From Kribbella sp. CA-293567 (lineage in GTDB: Bacteria > Actinomycetota > Actinomycetes > Propionibacteriales > Kribbellaceae): a stretch of DNA of 64,000 nucleotides. The stretch lies in assembly GCF_027627575.1 (NCBI RefSeq), contig NZ_CP114065.1, forward strand, positions 7,440,001-7,504,000, read 5' to 3'. Position numbers and translations under genes: made by a program. Every line of letters starts with the position of its first letter. Positions within the stretch are counted from its first letter, which is position 1. The notes beneath the pieces were generated by a model that was not told the origin of the DNA, did not search any database, and was given only the letters and a program-made list of their open reading frames with translations. This document shows positions 49,829-58,331 of this stretch, in pieces.

Positions 49829-51286
49829 TCAGCGGCAGGTGGAGCGCTTCGGCGGCAGCTTGCCGTCGATCAGGTACGACGCGATCGCCGCGCGGCCACA
49901 GGCCGAGTTGAAGTACGCCGTGTGGCCGATGGCGTCGTCGGTCACCAGCAGCCGGCTGCCCCGGATCTGACGCGCGAGCCCGTAGGCGTTGCTGACCGGT
50001 GTGGACGGGTCGTGCGCGGTCGAGGTGATGAGGATCGGCGGCACACCCTTGACCGGCGTCGGCTGCCACGGATTGCTCGGCTCGACCGGCCACCCCGAAC
50101 AGGCGGCCGTGATCACCCAGCCTTCGACCGCGGCTCCGACGCGAGGCGCGACCGCCTTCGCCATCGCCAGCCGGGCCTTCGCGTCGGCGTACCCCTCGAG
50201 CTCACCGGGCAGGTCCATGCAGGACACCGCGGCGTACGCCGTCTCGTAGGCGCCGAGGTAGCTCGTCTGGGCGAACAACGAGCCGTCGCCCTTGACCGCC
50301 TGCGCGATTCCCTCGGCCAGCGGCGGCCACGAATCAGCCATCAGACCGGTCTTCGGCATCAACGCCGGCAGCGTCAGCCGCATCGTGTCACCGGTGACCG
50401 GCGGATGATCCGGCACCTGCAGCGGAGTCTTGTCCGCCTTGGCGACCAGCTTGTCCCAGACCGCGCCGACGTCCTGCCCGTGCAAGGCACACGAGGCGTC
50501 CCGGTCGCACCAAGCGGCGAACCGGTTGAAGGTGTCCTCCATCGTCTTCGCCTCGTCGAGCATGAACCGGGTCGCGCCCTGCGCGTGGTCGACGATCCCG
50601 TCCAGCACCATCCGGCCGACCCGCCGCGGGAAGAGTTGCGCGTACGTCGTACCGAGGTAGGAGCCGTAGGACAGGCCGATGAAGTTGAGTTTGTCCTCCC
50701 CGAGCGCGGCCCGGATCGCGTCCAGGTCGCGGGCGGCCGTGCGGGTGTCGAGGTTGCGCATCAGCTCGCCGTGCTTGCGCAGGCAGGCCTCACCCGTGGC
50801 GCGACTCGAGGCGACCATGGCGTCGTACTGCGCCTTGTTCTTGGGGAACACCGGTACGCCGGGGCGCAGGATCGGGCCGCAGGCGAGTGCGGTGCTGCCG
50901 CCGCTTCCCCGGGGATCGAAGCTGACCAGGTCGTAGCGGTCGCGATAGTCCCCGAAGATCCGGTCGGCCAGGCCTTCGGCGAAGATCGACGCCCCGGCGC
51001 CACCGGGACCGCCGGGGTTGAACGTCAACGATCCGAGCTTGTTCACCTGGTCCTTCGCGGGCACCCGGGCGACCAGGATCTCGGTCTTGGTGCCTGCCGG
51101 CTTCGACCAGTCCAGCGGCACGGTCAACTTGCCGCACTGCTCGACGCTGCCTGGGTTGCATGCGGCCCAGTCGATGGCGGCGAGCGGCTTGGCGGGCGCC
51201 GCTGCCGCAGTACCGGGGAGCAGAGCGGTGATGGCGCCGACAGCAACCATCACCACTGGAATGCCTTGTTTCCAACGTTTTTCCAT
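49829..51286 (-). CDS. Secreted alpha/beta hydrolase, tripeptidyl-aminopeptidase-like
   Basis: A 485-residue exported hydrolase of the SlpD/SlpE type. The signal peptide runs MEKRWKQGIPVVMVAVGAIT with a cleavage region near ALLPGTAAAAPA. The oxyanion motif is LTFNPGGPGGAG, the nucleophile GLSYGSYLG near Ser214, the acid in TAHDPSTPV, and His in DDAIGHTAYF. C-terminal TAP domain present. It cleaves peptides at the cell surface in known relatives. The start ATG 51286 is set by TAGGTT seven bases upstream and no ribosome binding site; a longer frame exists. Confidence 0.88.
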   Translation of the reverse strand: MEKRWKQGIPVVMVAVGAITALLPGTAAAAPAKPLAAIDWAACNPGSVEQCGKLTVPLDWSKPAGTKTEILVARVPAKDQVNKLGSLTFNPGGPGGAGASIFAEGLADRIFGDYRDRYDLVSFDPRGSGGSTALACGPILRPGVPVFPKNKAQYDAMVASSRATGEACLRKHGELMRNLDTRTAARDLDAIRAALGEDKLNFIGLSYGSYLGTTYAQLFPRRVGRMVLDGIVDHAQGATRFMLDEAKTMEDTFNRFAAWCDRDASCALHGQDVGAVWDKLVAKADKTPLQVPDHPPVTGDTMRLTLPALMPKTGLMADSWPPLAEGIAQAVKGDGSLFAQTSYLGAYETAYAAVSCMDLPGELEGYADAKARLAMAKAVAPRVGAAVEGWVITAACSGWPVEPSNPWQPTPVKGVPPILITSTAHDPSTPVSNAYGLARQIRGSRLLVTDDAIGHTAYFNSACGRAAIASYLIDGKLPPKRSTCR

Positions 51287-51293
51287 ACCGCTG

Positions 51294-51299
51294 AACCTA
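51294..51299 (-). promoter_or_regulatory. -10 box of the secreted hydrolase gene
   Basis: TAGGTT on the minus strand, seven bases before the ATG, implying a leaderless message. No convincing -35 element. Confidence 0.45.
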
Positions 51300-51396
51300 G
51301 GCAGCACGCCAGCGCAGGACATCCACCGTCGGGCGGGCACCAGGGCCGACGAAAGTCGTACCGATCGGGTGCCGGTCGATGACGTCGGAGGTCATC

Positions 51397-51410
51397 GAGG
51401 TGACCACCTC
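51397..51410. promoter_or_regulatory. Candidate operator GAGGTGACCACCTC
   Basis: Palindrome with six-base arms around AC, 19 bases before the XRE gene start and just upstream of a TACCGT box (51417-51422). Suits autoregulation, and lies between divergent genes. Confidence 0.5.
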
Positions 51411-51428
51411 AGCGGTTACCGTCGAGAC

Positions 51429-52226
51429 ATGAGCGTGACGATCGACGAGACGTTCCAGCGCCCGGTGGGTGAGTTGTTGCGCGGCTGGCGAGAGCGTCGC
51501 CGGCTCAGCCAGCTGGACCTGGCCAACCAGGTGGAGGTGTCCACCCGGCACGTCAGTTTCGTCGAGACCGGCCGGTCGAAACCGAGCCGCGAGATGGTAC
51601 TGCGGCTGGCGGAGCACCTCGACGTACCGCTGCGGGATCGCAACCAGTTGCTGCTGGCCGGCGGTTACGCGCCGATCTACAGCGAGGCCTCACTGCATTC
51701 ACCGGCAATGCTGGCGGTCCGGGAGGCGTTGCGCCGGTTGCTCAAGGCCCACGAGCCGTATCCCGCGCTGGTGGTCGACCGGTGGTGGAACATCGTCGAA
51801 GCGAACGCCGGTATCGCGTTGTTCACCGAGGGAGTCACGGCGGAGTTGCTCAAGCCACCGATCAACGCGTTGCGTCTCACCCTGCATCCCGACGGGATGG
51901 CGCCGCGGATCGGCAACCTGCCCGAGCTTCGCGCGAGTGTGCTGTCCAGCCTGCATCGCCAGCTGGCGAGCACGGCCGACCCCGAGCTCCAGGACCTGTA
52001 CGACGAACTGCGTGCGTACCCCGGGGGTGAGCGGATCGAGCTCGGTACGGCGTCGGAGGTCGTCGTACCGATGAAGCTGCGTCATGGAGATCGTGAACTG
52101 TCGCTGCTCACCACGATCGCGACCTTCGGCACGCCGCTGGACGTGACGGTCTCGGAACTGATGATCGAATCGTTCTTCCCCGCCGACGAGGCAACTGCCG
52201 CTCAGCTTCGGGTGGCTTCGAGCTGA
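51429..52226 (+). CDS. MmyB-like XRE regulator
   Basis: A 265-residue regulator. N-terminal HTH: GELLRGWRERRRLSQLDLAN, VSTRHVSFVETGRSKPSREM. C-terminal MmyB/PAS-like ligand domain: PYPALVVDRWWNIVEANAGI and LRLTLHPDGMAPRI, ending with TVSELMIESFFPAD. MmyB-type domains bind fatty-acid-like or small ligands. No ribosome binding site; the TACCGT box lies six bases before ATG 51429. Divergent to the secreted hydrolase. Confidence 0.9.
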   Translation: MSVTIDETFQRPVGELLRGWRERRRLSQLDLANQVEVSTRHVSFVETGRSKPSREMVLRLAEHLDVPLRDRNQLLLAGGYAPIYSEASLHSPAMLAVREALRRLLKAHEPYPALVVDRWWNIVEANAGIALFTEGVTAELLKPPINALRLTLHPDGMAPRIGNLPELRASVLSSLHRQLASTADPELQDLYDELRAYPGGERIELGTASEVVVPMKLRHGDRELSLLTTIATFGTPLDVTVSELMIESFFPADEATAAQLRVASS

Positions 52227-52255
52227 GGACCAGCCGGCTCCCATCCGGCTGGTCC
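52227..52255 (+). terminator. Terminator of the MmyB-like gene
   Basis: GGACCAGCCGG and CCGGCTGGTCC form an 11-pair perfect stem with a seven-base loop directly after the stop codon. Confidence 0.85.
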
Positions 52256-52338
52256 TCGCTGGAGTTGCAGGGCCGGCTGATGGGAGCACCGGCGGGCAGA
52301 GGTCGATTCGCTCTACTCGCCGGTGGTCCGGGAGCGCC

Positions 52339-53160
52339 CTACCGGTGGAAGGAGGGGGTGCCGGTCGGCAACGGCGGATGGGTCGGCCAGGTCGGGGTGG
52401 TGGTGGGCCACGACGGCTTCGGCGGCTTGGGCAAGGTTGGCTTGGTGGGGAGCGGCGGCAGCTTGGGGAGAGTCGGCTTGCCTGGGAGCGACAGGGTTGC
52501 AGTCGGTACCGGCGGCAGGCTCGGCTTGCCCGGCAGTGTCGGCTTGGTGGTCGGTACCGGCGGGAGTGTGGGCTTGCCGGGCACGGACGGCGTTGCCGTC
52601 GGGTTCGGAACGTGCACGCAAGGCGGCAGCTCAGGCTTGCCCGGGAGAGACGGCTTGCCGGGAAGAGTCGGGTTGGCCGTTGGCTTGCCCGGCAGAGTCG
52701 GGTTCGCCGTCGGCTTACCCGGCAGCGTCGGGTTCGCCGTCGGCTTACCAGGCAGCGTCGGGTTCGCCGTCGGCTTGCCCGGCAGGGTTGGGTTGGCGGT
52801 CGGCAGCGTCGTCGGCTGCTGGACCTTGGGCGGCACCATGACCTTGGTGCTCGCCTCGACCTTCACCTGACCAGGTGTCGGCACGTTCGGCAGGCAGGTC
52901 GGGGCGGCGGACGGCGTACTGACGGGGACCGGCGCCGGTGGCTTGCCGTCTCCGGCCAGCAGGTTGCGTACGTCGGTGGGTCCCCCGACCGCGGCGGACA
53001 CTGTCGCGACAGTGCCGGCGAGGGCGGTCACACCCGCCGCGGCCAGTCCTCGGCGGAACCAGGCGAGCCGACGGCCGCGACGCATCAGGTCGGCCGGGTC
53101 GGGCTGCCAGGGCTCCAGGTCGTACTCGAGCGCGCTGCGCACCCGCTGGTCGTCGGTCAT
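52339..53160 (-). CDS. Membrane protein with Pro-rich decapeptide repeats, sigma-factor partner
   Basis: A 273-residue protein. Residues 1-30 (LEYDLEPWQPDPADLMRRGR) are cytoplasmic, as in short anti-sigma-like partners; one helix follows (GLAAAGVTALAGTVATVSAA). The extracytoplasmic part is low-complexity Pro/Thr/Gly/Lys, including five perfect copies of PTANPTLPGK (about residues 119-168) and further PGKP units to the end. Two Cys flank the repeats. It overlaps the sigma gene by four bases (ATGA). It may anchor or regulate the sigma factor and extend through the wall; this is inferred. Confidence 0.7.
   Translation of the reverse strand: MTDDQRVRSALEYDLEPWQPDPADLMRRGRRLAWFRRGLAAAGVTALAGTVATVSAAVGGPTDVRNLLAGDGKPPAPVPVSTPSAAPTCLPNVPTPGQVKVEASTKVMVPPKVQQPTTLPTANPTLPGKPTANPTLPGKPTANPTLPGKPTANPTLPGKPTANPTLPGKPSLPGKPELPPCVHVPNPTATPSVPGKPTLPPVPTTKPTLPGKPSLPPVPTATLSLPGKPTLPKLPPLPTKPTLPKPPKPSWPTTTPTWPTHPPLPTGTPSFHR
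52655..52803. repeat. 30-base tandem repeat, five copies, coding for PTANPTLPGK
   Basis: Five 30-base units within the Pro-rich membrane protein gene, nearly identical at DNA level, so copy number probably varies by slippage without breaking the frame. Confidence 0.9.
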
Positions 53161-53675
53161 GCTCTTCCTCCCACAGTGGTGTCCATCAGGTCGGGTGCCA
53201 GGCGCAGCTTGGCCAGAGCGCGCGACGCGGTGCTCTTGACGGTCCCTGGCGCCATCCCGAGCAGTTCGGCGGTCTCGGCCTCGGAGAGGTCCTGCGAGTA
53301 GCGCAACGCGACCACGGCCCGCTCCCGGACGGTCAGCCCGCCCAGCGCCGCCAGCACGGCCTCCCGGGTCTGCACCTGCGCGGCGAAGTCGGCGACCTCG
53401 CGGTGGTCCCAGTCGTTGTCGACCGGATCACTCGGTACTTCGTTGGACCAGTGCCGGCGCGAGGCGGACAGGAACCGGTTCACCAGCACCCGGCGGACGT
53501 AGCGGAGCGGGTCGGTGTCGAGCCGGTGCCACTTCGGGTAGGACCGCATCAGCGCCTGCTGGACGAGATCCTCGGCCGTGTGCCGGTCCCCGCACAACAT
53601 CTCCGCGAAGCGGAGCAGCCGGGTCGACTGAGCCTGCACGAACCGTTCGAAGTCGGCGTCCGCGGAGCGGGTCAT
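53157..53675 (-). CDS. SigE-family ECF sigma factor
   Basis: A 172-residue sigma-70 family protein. Sigma-2: DFERFVQAQSTRLLRFAEML, AEDLVQQALMRSYPKW, and RYVRRVLVNRFLS. Sigma-4: LTVRERAVVALRYSQDLSEA, ETAELLGMAPGTVKSTASRA. It belongs to the SigE-like group common in actinomycetes. ATG 53675 (AAGGAG upstream) replaces a longer frame. First of a two-gene operon with the repeat protein. Confidence 0.9.
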   Translation of the reverse strand: MTRSADADFERFVQAQSTRLLRFAEMLCGDRHTAEDLVQQALMRSYPKWHRLDTDPLRYVRRVLVNRFLSASRRHWSNEVPSDPVDNDWDHREVADFAAQVQTREAVLAALGGLTVRERAVVALRYSQDLSEAETAELLGMAPGTVKSTASRALAKLRLAPDLMDTTVGGRA

Positions 53676-53857
53676 CGGTTCTCCTTCGCCTCTGTCACAT
53701 CCGTCCAAACCCGGTGGGTGACCGTTTAGGTTCTGTTGTGTCACCGATTGGTCGGAAGAAATTTATTCACGAGCTATACAGACGAGCGGTTTGTTGGTCA
53801 CATTGGGTGCACCGGGTGGTTCGCCCGGTGACCTTCACCGCCCCGGAGGTATCCGTC

Positions 53858-55066
53858 ATGCGTCTCACAGCCAAGGCCCGAGCAGCGGTCTGTCTCACCG
53901 CGGCGCTCGCCATCGCTCCGCTCGCCCTCGCGGCCGGGCCCAGCTCAGCAAGCCCCACCGACCCCGTCAACGTGGCTGCCCAGCCCGTGGACGGCTCCAC
54001 CAACGTCCGCGTCGACGGTCAGCGCATCGTCCTCGGCGACGCCCCCGCGTCGATCGGATCGACCGAGGTGCGGCAACGCTCCGGCATCGCCGACCTGGCG
54101 CCGATCAAGCTTCCGGCGGTCACCTCGGCCGTGGTGGTCGACTACACCGCCGGTACGCCGGACCGGTCGACGGCCGAGGTCGACGTACGGGCTCTCGTCA
54201 GGGACAGGTGGTCGGAGTGGACCCCCGCGAAGGCAGGCCGGCCGACGGCACTGCCTGCGGCGAGCGACCAGGTCCAGCTCAGGATCATTGTGGTCGCGCC
54301 ACCGCAGGGTGGCAGCCCGTGGATCGGCGACCTCCGTGTTCAGGCCACGAATCAGGCGACCTCCGGCACCCCGGCGATTCAAGCCGCTCCGTTGAAGTCG
54401 CGCGTCTTCGCGACCCGCGAAGGGCTGGTCGGCGGCACGACGGCCAACGGCCACGTCATCGTCAGCCGGGACCACTTCGTCGCACTGCCGTCCCGGCGCG
54501 GGCTGGCGGCCAAGGGCTCCGGCAACTACTCGGTCAAGGTGTGCACCGCGAGCAGGTGTGCGTTCGAACCGGTCTGGGACGTCGGACCGTGGAACACCAA
54601 GGACGACTACTGGAACCCGAGCGCCACCCGGGAGATGTGGAAGGACCTTCCGCAGGGCCGGCCGGAGGCGCAGGCGGCGTACCAGAACGGCTACAACGGC
54701 GGGAAGGATCAGTTCGGCCGGAAGGTCGCGAACCCGGCCGGGATCGACCTCGCGGACGGGGTCTTCTGGGACGCGCTGAAGCTCACGGACAACGCGTGGG
54801 TGGACGCGACGTACCTGTGGACCGGTGACGGTGGCCGAGGGACGGTGGCGCTCACATCGGGCTACCTGAACATCCGCAACTCGGCCAGCTCCAGCGGCGC
54901 GGTCGTCGGGATGGCGGGTAAGTCGGCTCAGGTGACGGTGGAGTGCCAGACCACCGGGCAGAGCGTCACGGGATCGCAGGGCACGACCAACGTCTGGCTG
55001 CGGGTGCATGCGGGAATGTACGTGTCGAAGGCGTGGATCGCCGCGGGGAGCTTCGGCTCCTGCTGA
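53858..55066 (+). CDS. Secreted protein with C-terminal SH3-type domain
   Basis: A 402-residue exported protein. Signal peptide MRLTAKARAAVCLTAALAIA with a cleavage region ASPTDP. The middle part contains a module with DRWSEWTPA and ATREGLVGGTTANGHVIVSR. Then a Cys-containing segment VKVCTASRCAFEPVWDVGPW is followed by a domain found in secreted actinobacterial proteins (WKDLPQGRPEAQAAYQNGYN). From about 325 it resembles bacterial SH3 (SGYLNIRNSASSSGAVVGMA), which binds cell wall. GGAGG lies upstream. It faces the two sigma modules on either side and could be their target; not shown. Confidence 0.75.
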   Translation: MRLTAKARAAVCLTAALAIAPLALAAGPSSASPTDPVNVAAQPVDGSTNVRVDGQRIVLGDAPASIGSTEVRQRSGIADLAPIKLPAVTSAVVVDYTAGTPDRSTAEVDVRALVRDRWSEWTPAKAGRPTALPAASDQVQLRIIVVAPPQGGSPWIGDLRVQATNQATSGTPAIQAAPLKSRVFATREGLVGGTTANGHVIVSRDHFVALPSRRGLAAKGSGNYSVKVCTASRCAFEPVWDVGPWNTKDDYWNPSATREMWKDLPQGRPEAQAAYQNGYNGGKDQFGRKVANPAGIDLADGVFWDALKLTDNAWVDATYLWTGDGGRGTVALTSGYLNIRNSASSSGAVVGMAGKSAQVTVECQTTGQSVTGSQGTTNVWLRVHAGMYVSKAWIAAGSFGSC

Positions 55067-55120
55067 GTGAGATCGAGGGGCCGTCCGTCGTGGATGGCCC
55101 CTCATCTCAGGAGTCGCGAG

Positions 55121-55627
55121 TCACTTGCCCGGCGACGGAACCGGCGTCGGAGCCACCGCTGTGGACGGCTGGCTCGGCGTCGCCCGCGGCGGCTCGGGGC
55201 TTGCGCTCGGCGTCGGCCGGGGCGCCTTGCTCGGCGTCGCGTGAGACTGCCCAGGGCTCACGCTCGGGGTCGCCCGCGGCGGCTCGGGGCTAGCGCTCGG
55301 CGTCGCCTCCGTTGGCACGGGCGTTGCGCTTGCCGTCACCTCCGGCGGCACGGGACTCACGCTCGGCGTGCCGTGCGACTGCTCGGGGCTCGCGCTCGGC
55401 GTCGCGTTCGACGGCACGGCAGCCGGTGACGGCGCCGGGGTCGGCGCATAGACCGAAGGCGTGCCTCCCACCGGCGCCGGGGTCGGCGCGTCAGTCGGCA
55501 CTGGCGTCGGCGTACTGGCCGGCGGCTTGCCACGGTCGGAAGCAGCCGCGGCGGCGACTGTGCCGCCCGCGAGCGCCACAACCACCAGTCCGGCCACGAC
55601 CAGCCGCTTGATCACAGTCTTCGTCAT
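55121..55627 (-). CDS. Secreted or membrane-anchored Pro/Ser/Thr-rich repeat protein
   Basis: A 168-residue protein: N-terminal hydrophobic helix (IKRLVVAGLVVVALAGGTVA) then a low-complexity tail of units like PSASPEPPRATPSVSPGQSH, TPSASPEP and ATPVPTEA. ATG 55627 has GGAGGG upstream; a longer frame is rejected. No globular domain. It is the last gene in the second sigma module, after the sigma and a membrane protein. Such tails span peptidoglycan or are glycosylated in actinomycetes; here that is inferred. Confidence 0.65.
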   Translation of the reverse strand: MTKTVIKRLVVAGLVVVALAGGTVAAAAASDRGKPPASTPTPVPTDAPTPAPVGGTPSVYAPTPAPSPAAVPSNATPSASPEQSHGTPSVSPVPPEVTASATPVPTEATPSASPEPPRATPSVSPGQSHATPSKAPRPTPSASPEPPRATPSQPSTAVAPTPVPSPGK

Positions 55628-55743
55628 TGTTGCCCTCCGCAAGAGTTTCTCTCTGTCGGGCTCAAGGACGCGAGTCACCTCCGGAAAGGTTCTGCCGGAC
55701 CGGAAACTCGTCGAGATCAAGAAATGTTTGCTTCTAGCAACAA

Positions 55744-56127
55744 TCAGTTGGCTGCCGACGGGGTCGGCGCGGACGTCGGAGTGCCGGGAGTGGGCACCGG
55801 AGCAAACGGCGTACTGACCGAGGGGGTGGCCGTCGGCGGCGACGGGGAAGGTGTGCCCAGCGGCGGCGGACTCGCAGTAGCAGGAGTGCTCGGCGTCGGC
55901 GTACTGATCGAAGGCGCGACCGGCTGCTCGATCACCGGACTGTCACCCTGCGGCATCCCGGCGACCACCCCCACCGCAACCACAGCCAGTACTGCGCCCG
56001 CGGACGCGCCGACGGCCACCAGGCCGCGCCGCCGTCGCCGGTGCGCGCCGGCGATCACCTTCGCGGGGTCCAGCGGCGCGATGCCGTCCCCTGGCCGCAG
56101 CGCCTCCCGGAGGTCTTGGTCGTTCAT
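55744..56127 (-). CDS. Small membrane protein, sigma-factor partner
   Basis: A 127-residue protein: cytoplasmic DQDLREALRPGDGIAPLDPA with a basic HRRRRRG stretch, one helix (LVAVGASAGAVLAVVAVGVV), then a Pro/Ser/Thr-rich extracytoplasmic tail. The layout copies that of the repeat protein in the first module. It overlaps the sigma gene by four bases (ATGA). Candidate anti-sigma-like anchor; no zinc motif (HxxxCxxC) is present. Confidence 0.65.
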   Translation of the reverse strand: MNDQDLREALRPGDGIAPLDPAKVIAGAHRRRRRGLVAVGASAGAVLAVVAVGVVAGMPQGDSPVIEQPVAPSISTPTPSTPATASPPPLGTPSPSPPTATPSVSTPFAPVPTPGTPTSAPTPSAAN

Positions 56128-56672
56128 GACTGCTCTCCCGCGTAGCTGCCGGCCAACTCGGGCGCGACTCGCAGCTTCTTGAGGGCCCGGGCGTTCGCAC
56201 TCTTCACTGTTCCGACCGCGATCCCGAGGGTCGCCGCGGTCTGCGACTCGGTGAGGTCTTCGACGTACCGCAGTACCACCACCGCCCGTTCCCTCCTGCT
56301 CAGCGCCGCCAGCGCTTCGGCGATCGCGAGGCGGCGTTCCACCCCGGAACTCGGATCCTCGGCGTACTGCAACGGCAGCGAGTACCCGAGTTGCTCATCC
56401 ATCTCGGCCGCGCCCCCACTCGGCCGCTCCCGCCACAACCGGCGCCGGACCCAGGACAGATGCTGGTTGACGACGGCCTGCCGGACATAGGCGAACGGAT
56501 CGCCCAGCTCGATCCGGTCCCACCGTAGGTACGCCTTCTCGAGCGCCGTCTGGACCAGGTCCTCGGCCAACGCCGCATCCCCGCACAACATCCGCGCCAG
56601 ATGGACCAGCCGCCCCGATCTGGCCAGCACGAAAGCCGTGAAGTCCTCGTCACGACCCTCCACCCGCTGCAC
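56124..56672 (-). CDS. SigE-family ECF sigma factor (second module)
   Basis: A sigma factor of about 182 residues. Sigma-2: FTAFVLARSGRLVHLARMLC, AEDLVQTALEKAYLRWDRIE, FAYVRQAVVNQHLSWVRRRL. Sigma-4: LSRRERAVVVLRYVEDLTES, QTAATLGIAVGTVKSANARA. Start taken as GTG 56672 with GGGAGA ahead; TTG 56696 and other GTG codons are possible. Paralogue of the 53157-53675 gene, with the same downstream gene type. Confidence 0.88.
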   Translation of the reverse strand: MQRVEGRDEDFTAFVLARSGRLVHLARMLCGDAALAEDLVQTALEKAYLRWDRIELGDPFAYVRQAVVNQHLSWVRRRLWRERPSGGAAEMDEQLGYSLPLQYAEDPSSGVERRLAIAEALAALSRRERAVVVLRYVEDLTESQTAATLGIAVGTVKSANARALKKLRVAPELAGSYAGEQS

Positions 56673-56776
56673 CCGCTCTCCCGTCCTCACCCCCAAAGAC
56701 GCCGGTCACCCGCAAAAGGTTCTGCCGTCCGCAGATCTTTCTTCTCCTGGGCGTCCGGTCGCTGCACTCGACGAAG

Positions 56777-58114
56777 TCAGCGGTGCTGGAGGTCCGCCGG
56801 GGTCGGGCGCGGCAGACCGGGCTTGGGCAGCGTGCTGGAGCGACGGGAGTCGGGGTGGAGATCCGCGGCCAGACGAACTCTGTCCCGGCCGGCGGCCTTG
56901 GCGGCGTACATCGCCCGGTCGGCGCGGAGCAGCAGCGCATCGACTGTGGTGCCGTCGGTGGGATAAACCGCCACTCCGATCGAGACGGTCAAGCGGAAGG
57001 TGTCAGGGTCCAGGTCGGGGTCGTCGAGCACGCCGGCGCACATCGCGGCCAGCGGACTGGCGGCGATGGCTGAGCGGAGACGGTCGGCGGTGACTGTGGC
57101 GTCGTCCAGCCCGGTCCCGGGCAGGGTGATGACGAACTCCTCGCCGCCGAACCGGCCGATCACGTCCTTGGTCCGGATCGCGGAGCGAAGAACGGTCGCG
57201 ACCGCGCGCAGCGCCTCGTCGCCGACCAGGTGACCGTGCCGGTCGTTGACCTGCTTGAAGTGGTCGATGTCGATCAGCAGCACCGCCATCGGCTCATGCT
57301 GACCGCGGGACGCGCGGAGCAGTTCCTCGGTGCGCCGGCGCCACCAGTCGACCCGCGCGAGGCTCGTCTTCGGATCGGTCTGCGCCTCGGTCTCCAACTG
57401 GCCGAGCAGCAGCGCGCGCTGGGCGGTCAGCGTGATCGGGACCGCCACGAACGCGAACCACGGGCTGATCAGCGTCGCCGCCGCCAGCAGACACCCGAGT
57501 GTGCCCGCGGTCGCGTCGACGCAGAGATCGTCCTTGTCCCCGATCGTGTCCTGCCGGCTGCTGCCCGGCACGATCAACGAGATCGCCAGGCCGCAGAGCA
57601 GGGTGTCGGCGGCCAGGTAGGCGAGCGCGCCACCGGCCATCGAGACGACCAGGCCGAGGTCGCCCCCGCCGGTCAGCTCCAGGGCCGACCGGTAGACAGC
57701 ATGCGCGGCTCCGACCGCGAGCACGCAGACGGCAGTGGAGAACGCCCAGCGATAGGGGATGCACCGGCCGGCCCGGAGCCGCCACCAGATCCGCAGCAGC
57801 ACCACGACCAGGATCGCCAGGGCCGGATGCAGCACGAGCGCGGCCGCGATCATCCACGCCGGCGCGAGATCCTTGTGCAGCGCGCCACCCCGCCGTCGCC
57901 GGCTCTCGACCCGGCGCGCGCCCTCGACCGAGATCAGCGCCGACGCCGTCAGCGCGAGGACGACGTCGAGCCCCTGCCACGACGGCAGCTCCGCGAACGC
58001 CCGGGTGCCGTAGGCGATCGCTGCCAGCACCACGAGCACGACCAGCCCGAGCGCTGGGACCGACAGCGTCCACACCGCCCAGGACCGCACCGCTCGCCTA
58101 CTCTGCGCAACCAT
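56777..58114 (-). CDS. Membrane diguanylate cyclase (GGDEF)
   Basis: A 445-residue protein. Residues 1-240 hold several hydrophobic helices forming a MASE-like sensor. The GGDEF domain starts near 255 (TDPKTSLARVDWWRRR), with LLIDIDHFKQVNDRHGHLVG and the active signature RFGGEEFVITLPG near 320. The metal and GTP residues look intact, so c-di-GMP synthesis is expected. An RxxD inhibitory site is not obvious. No EAL domain. The signal sensed in the membrane is unknown. Confidence 0.92.
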   Translation of the reverse strand: MVAQSRRAVRSWAVWTLSVPALGLVVLVVLAAIAYGTRAFAELPSWQGLDVVLALTASALISVEGARRVESRRRRGGALHKDLAPAWMIAAALVLHPALAILVVVLLRIWWRLRAGRCIPYRWAFSTAVCVLAVGAAHAVYRSALELTGGGDLGLVVSMAGGALAYLAADTLLCGLAISLIVPGSSRQDTIGDKDDLCVDATAGTLGCLLAAATLISPWFAFVAVPITLTAQRALLLGQLETEAQTDPKTSLARVDWWRRRTEELLRASRGQHEPMAVLLIDIDHFKQVNDRHGHLVGDEALRAVATVLRSAIRTKDVIGRFGGEEFVITLPGTGLDDATVTADRLRSAIAASPLAAMCAGVLDDPDLDPDTFRLTVSIGVAVYPTDGTTVDALLLRADRAMYAAKAAGRDRVRLAADLHPDSRRSSTLPKPGLPRPTPADLQHR

Positions 58115-58278
58115 TACCTCTCACGGTACGACGTGTGAGGGTTCGGTCCCAATCCGCGACGGCGCGCTGTGGATAACCACTTGGAAACGAAAACTGCCGG
58201 CCTTGGCATCAGTCGTTTGATCAAGGATCAATGATCGCCGTACGCACCGTGACTGTTCCATCAGCGTCGAATACGAAA

Positions 58279-58321
58279 CGCCGGCAACTGCCGATCTCGT
58301 GGCGGATCGGAGCTGCCGGCG
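58279..58321 (-). terminator. Nested hairpin after the HerA-like gene
   Basis: Outer stem CGCCGGCA with TGCCGGCG (8 pairs) encloses an inner stem CCGATC with GATCGG, ten bases from the stop codon. The rest of the gap to the cyclase gene (58115-58278) shows nothing notable. Confidence 0.6.
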
Positions 58322-58331
58322 TGGCGGTGGA

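Noticed and set aside
52655..52803. CRISPR array
   Set aside because: The 30-base units are contiguous with no spacers and lie in a coding frame.
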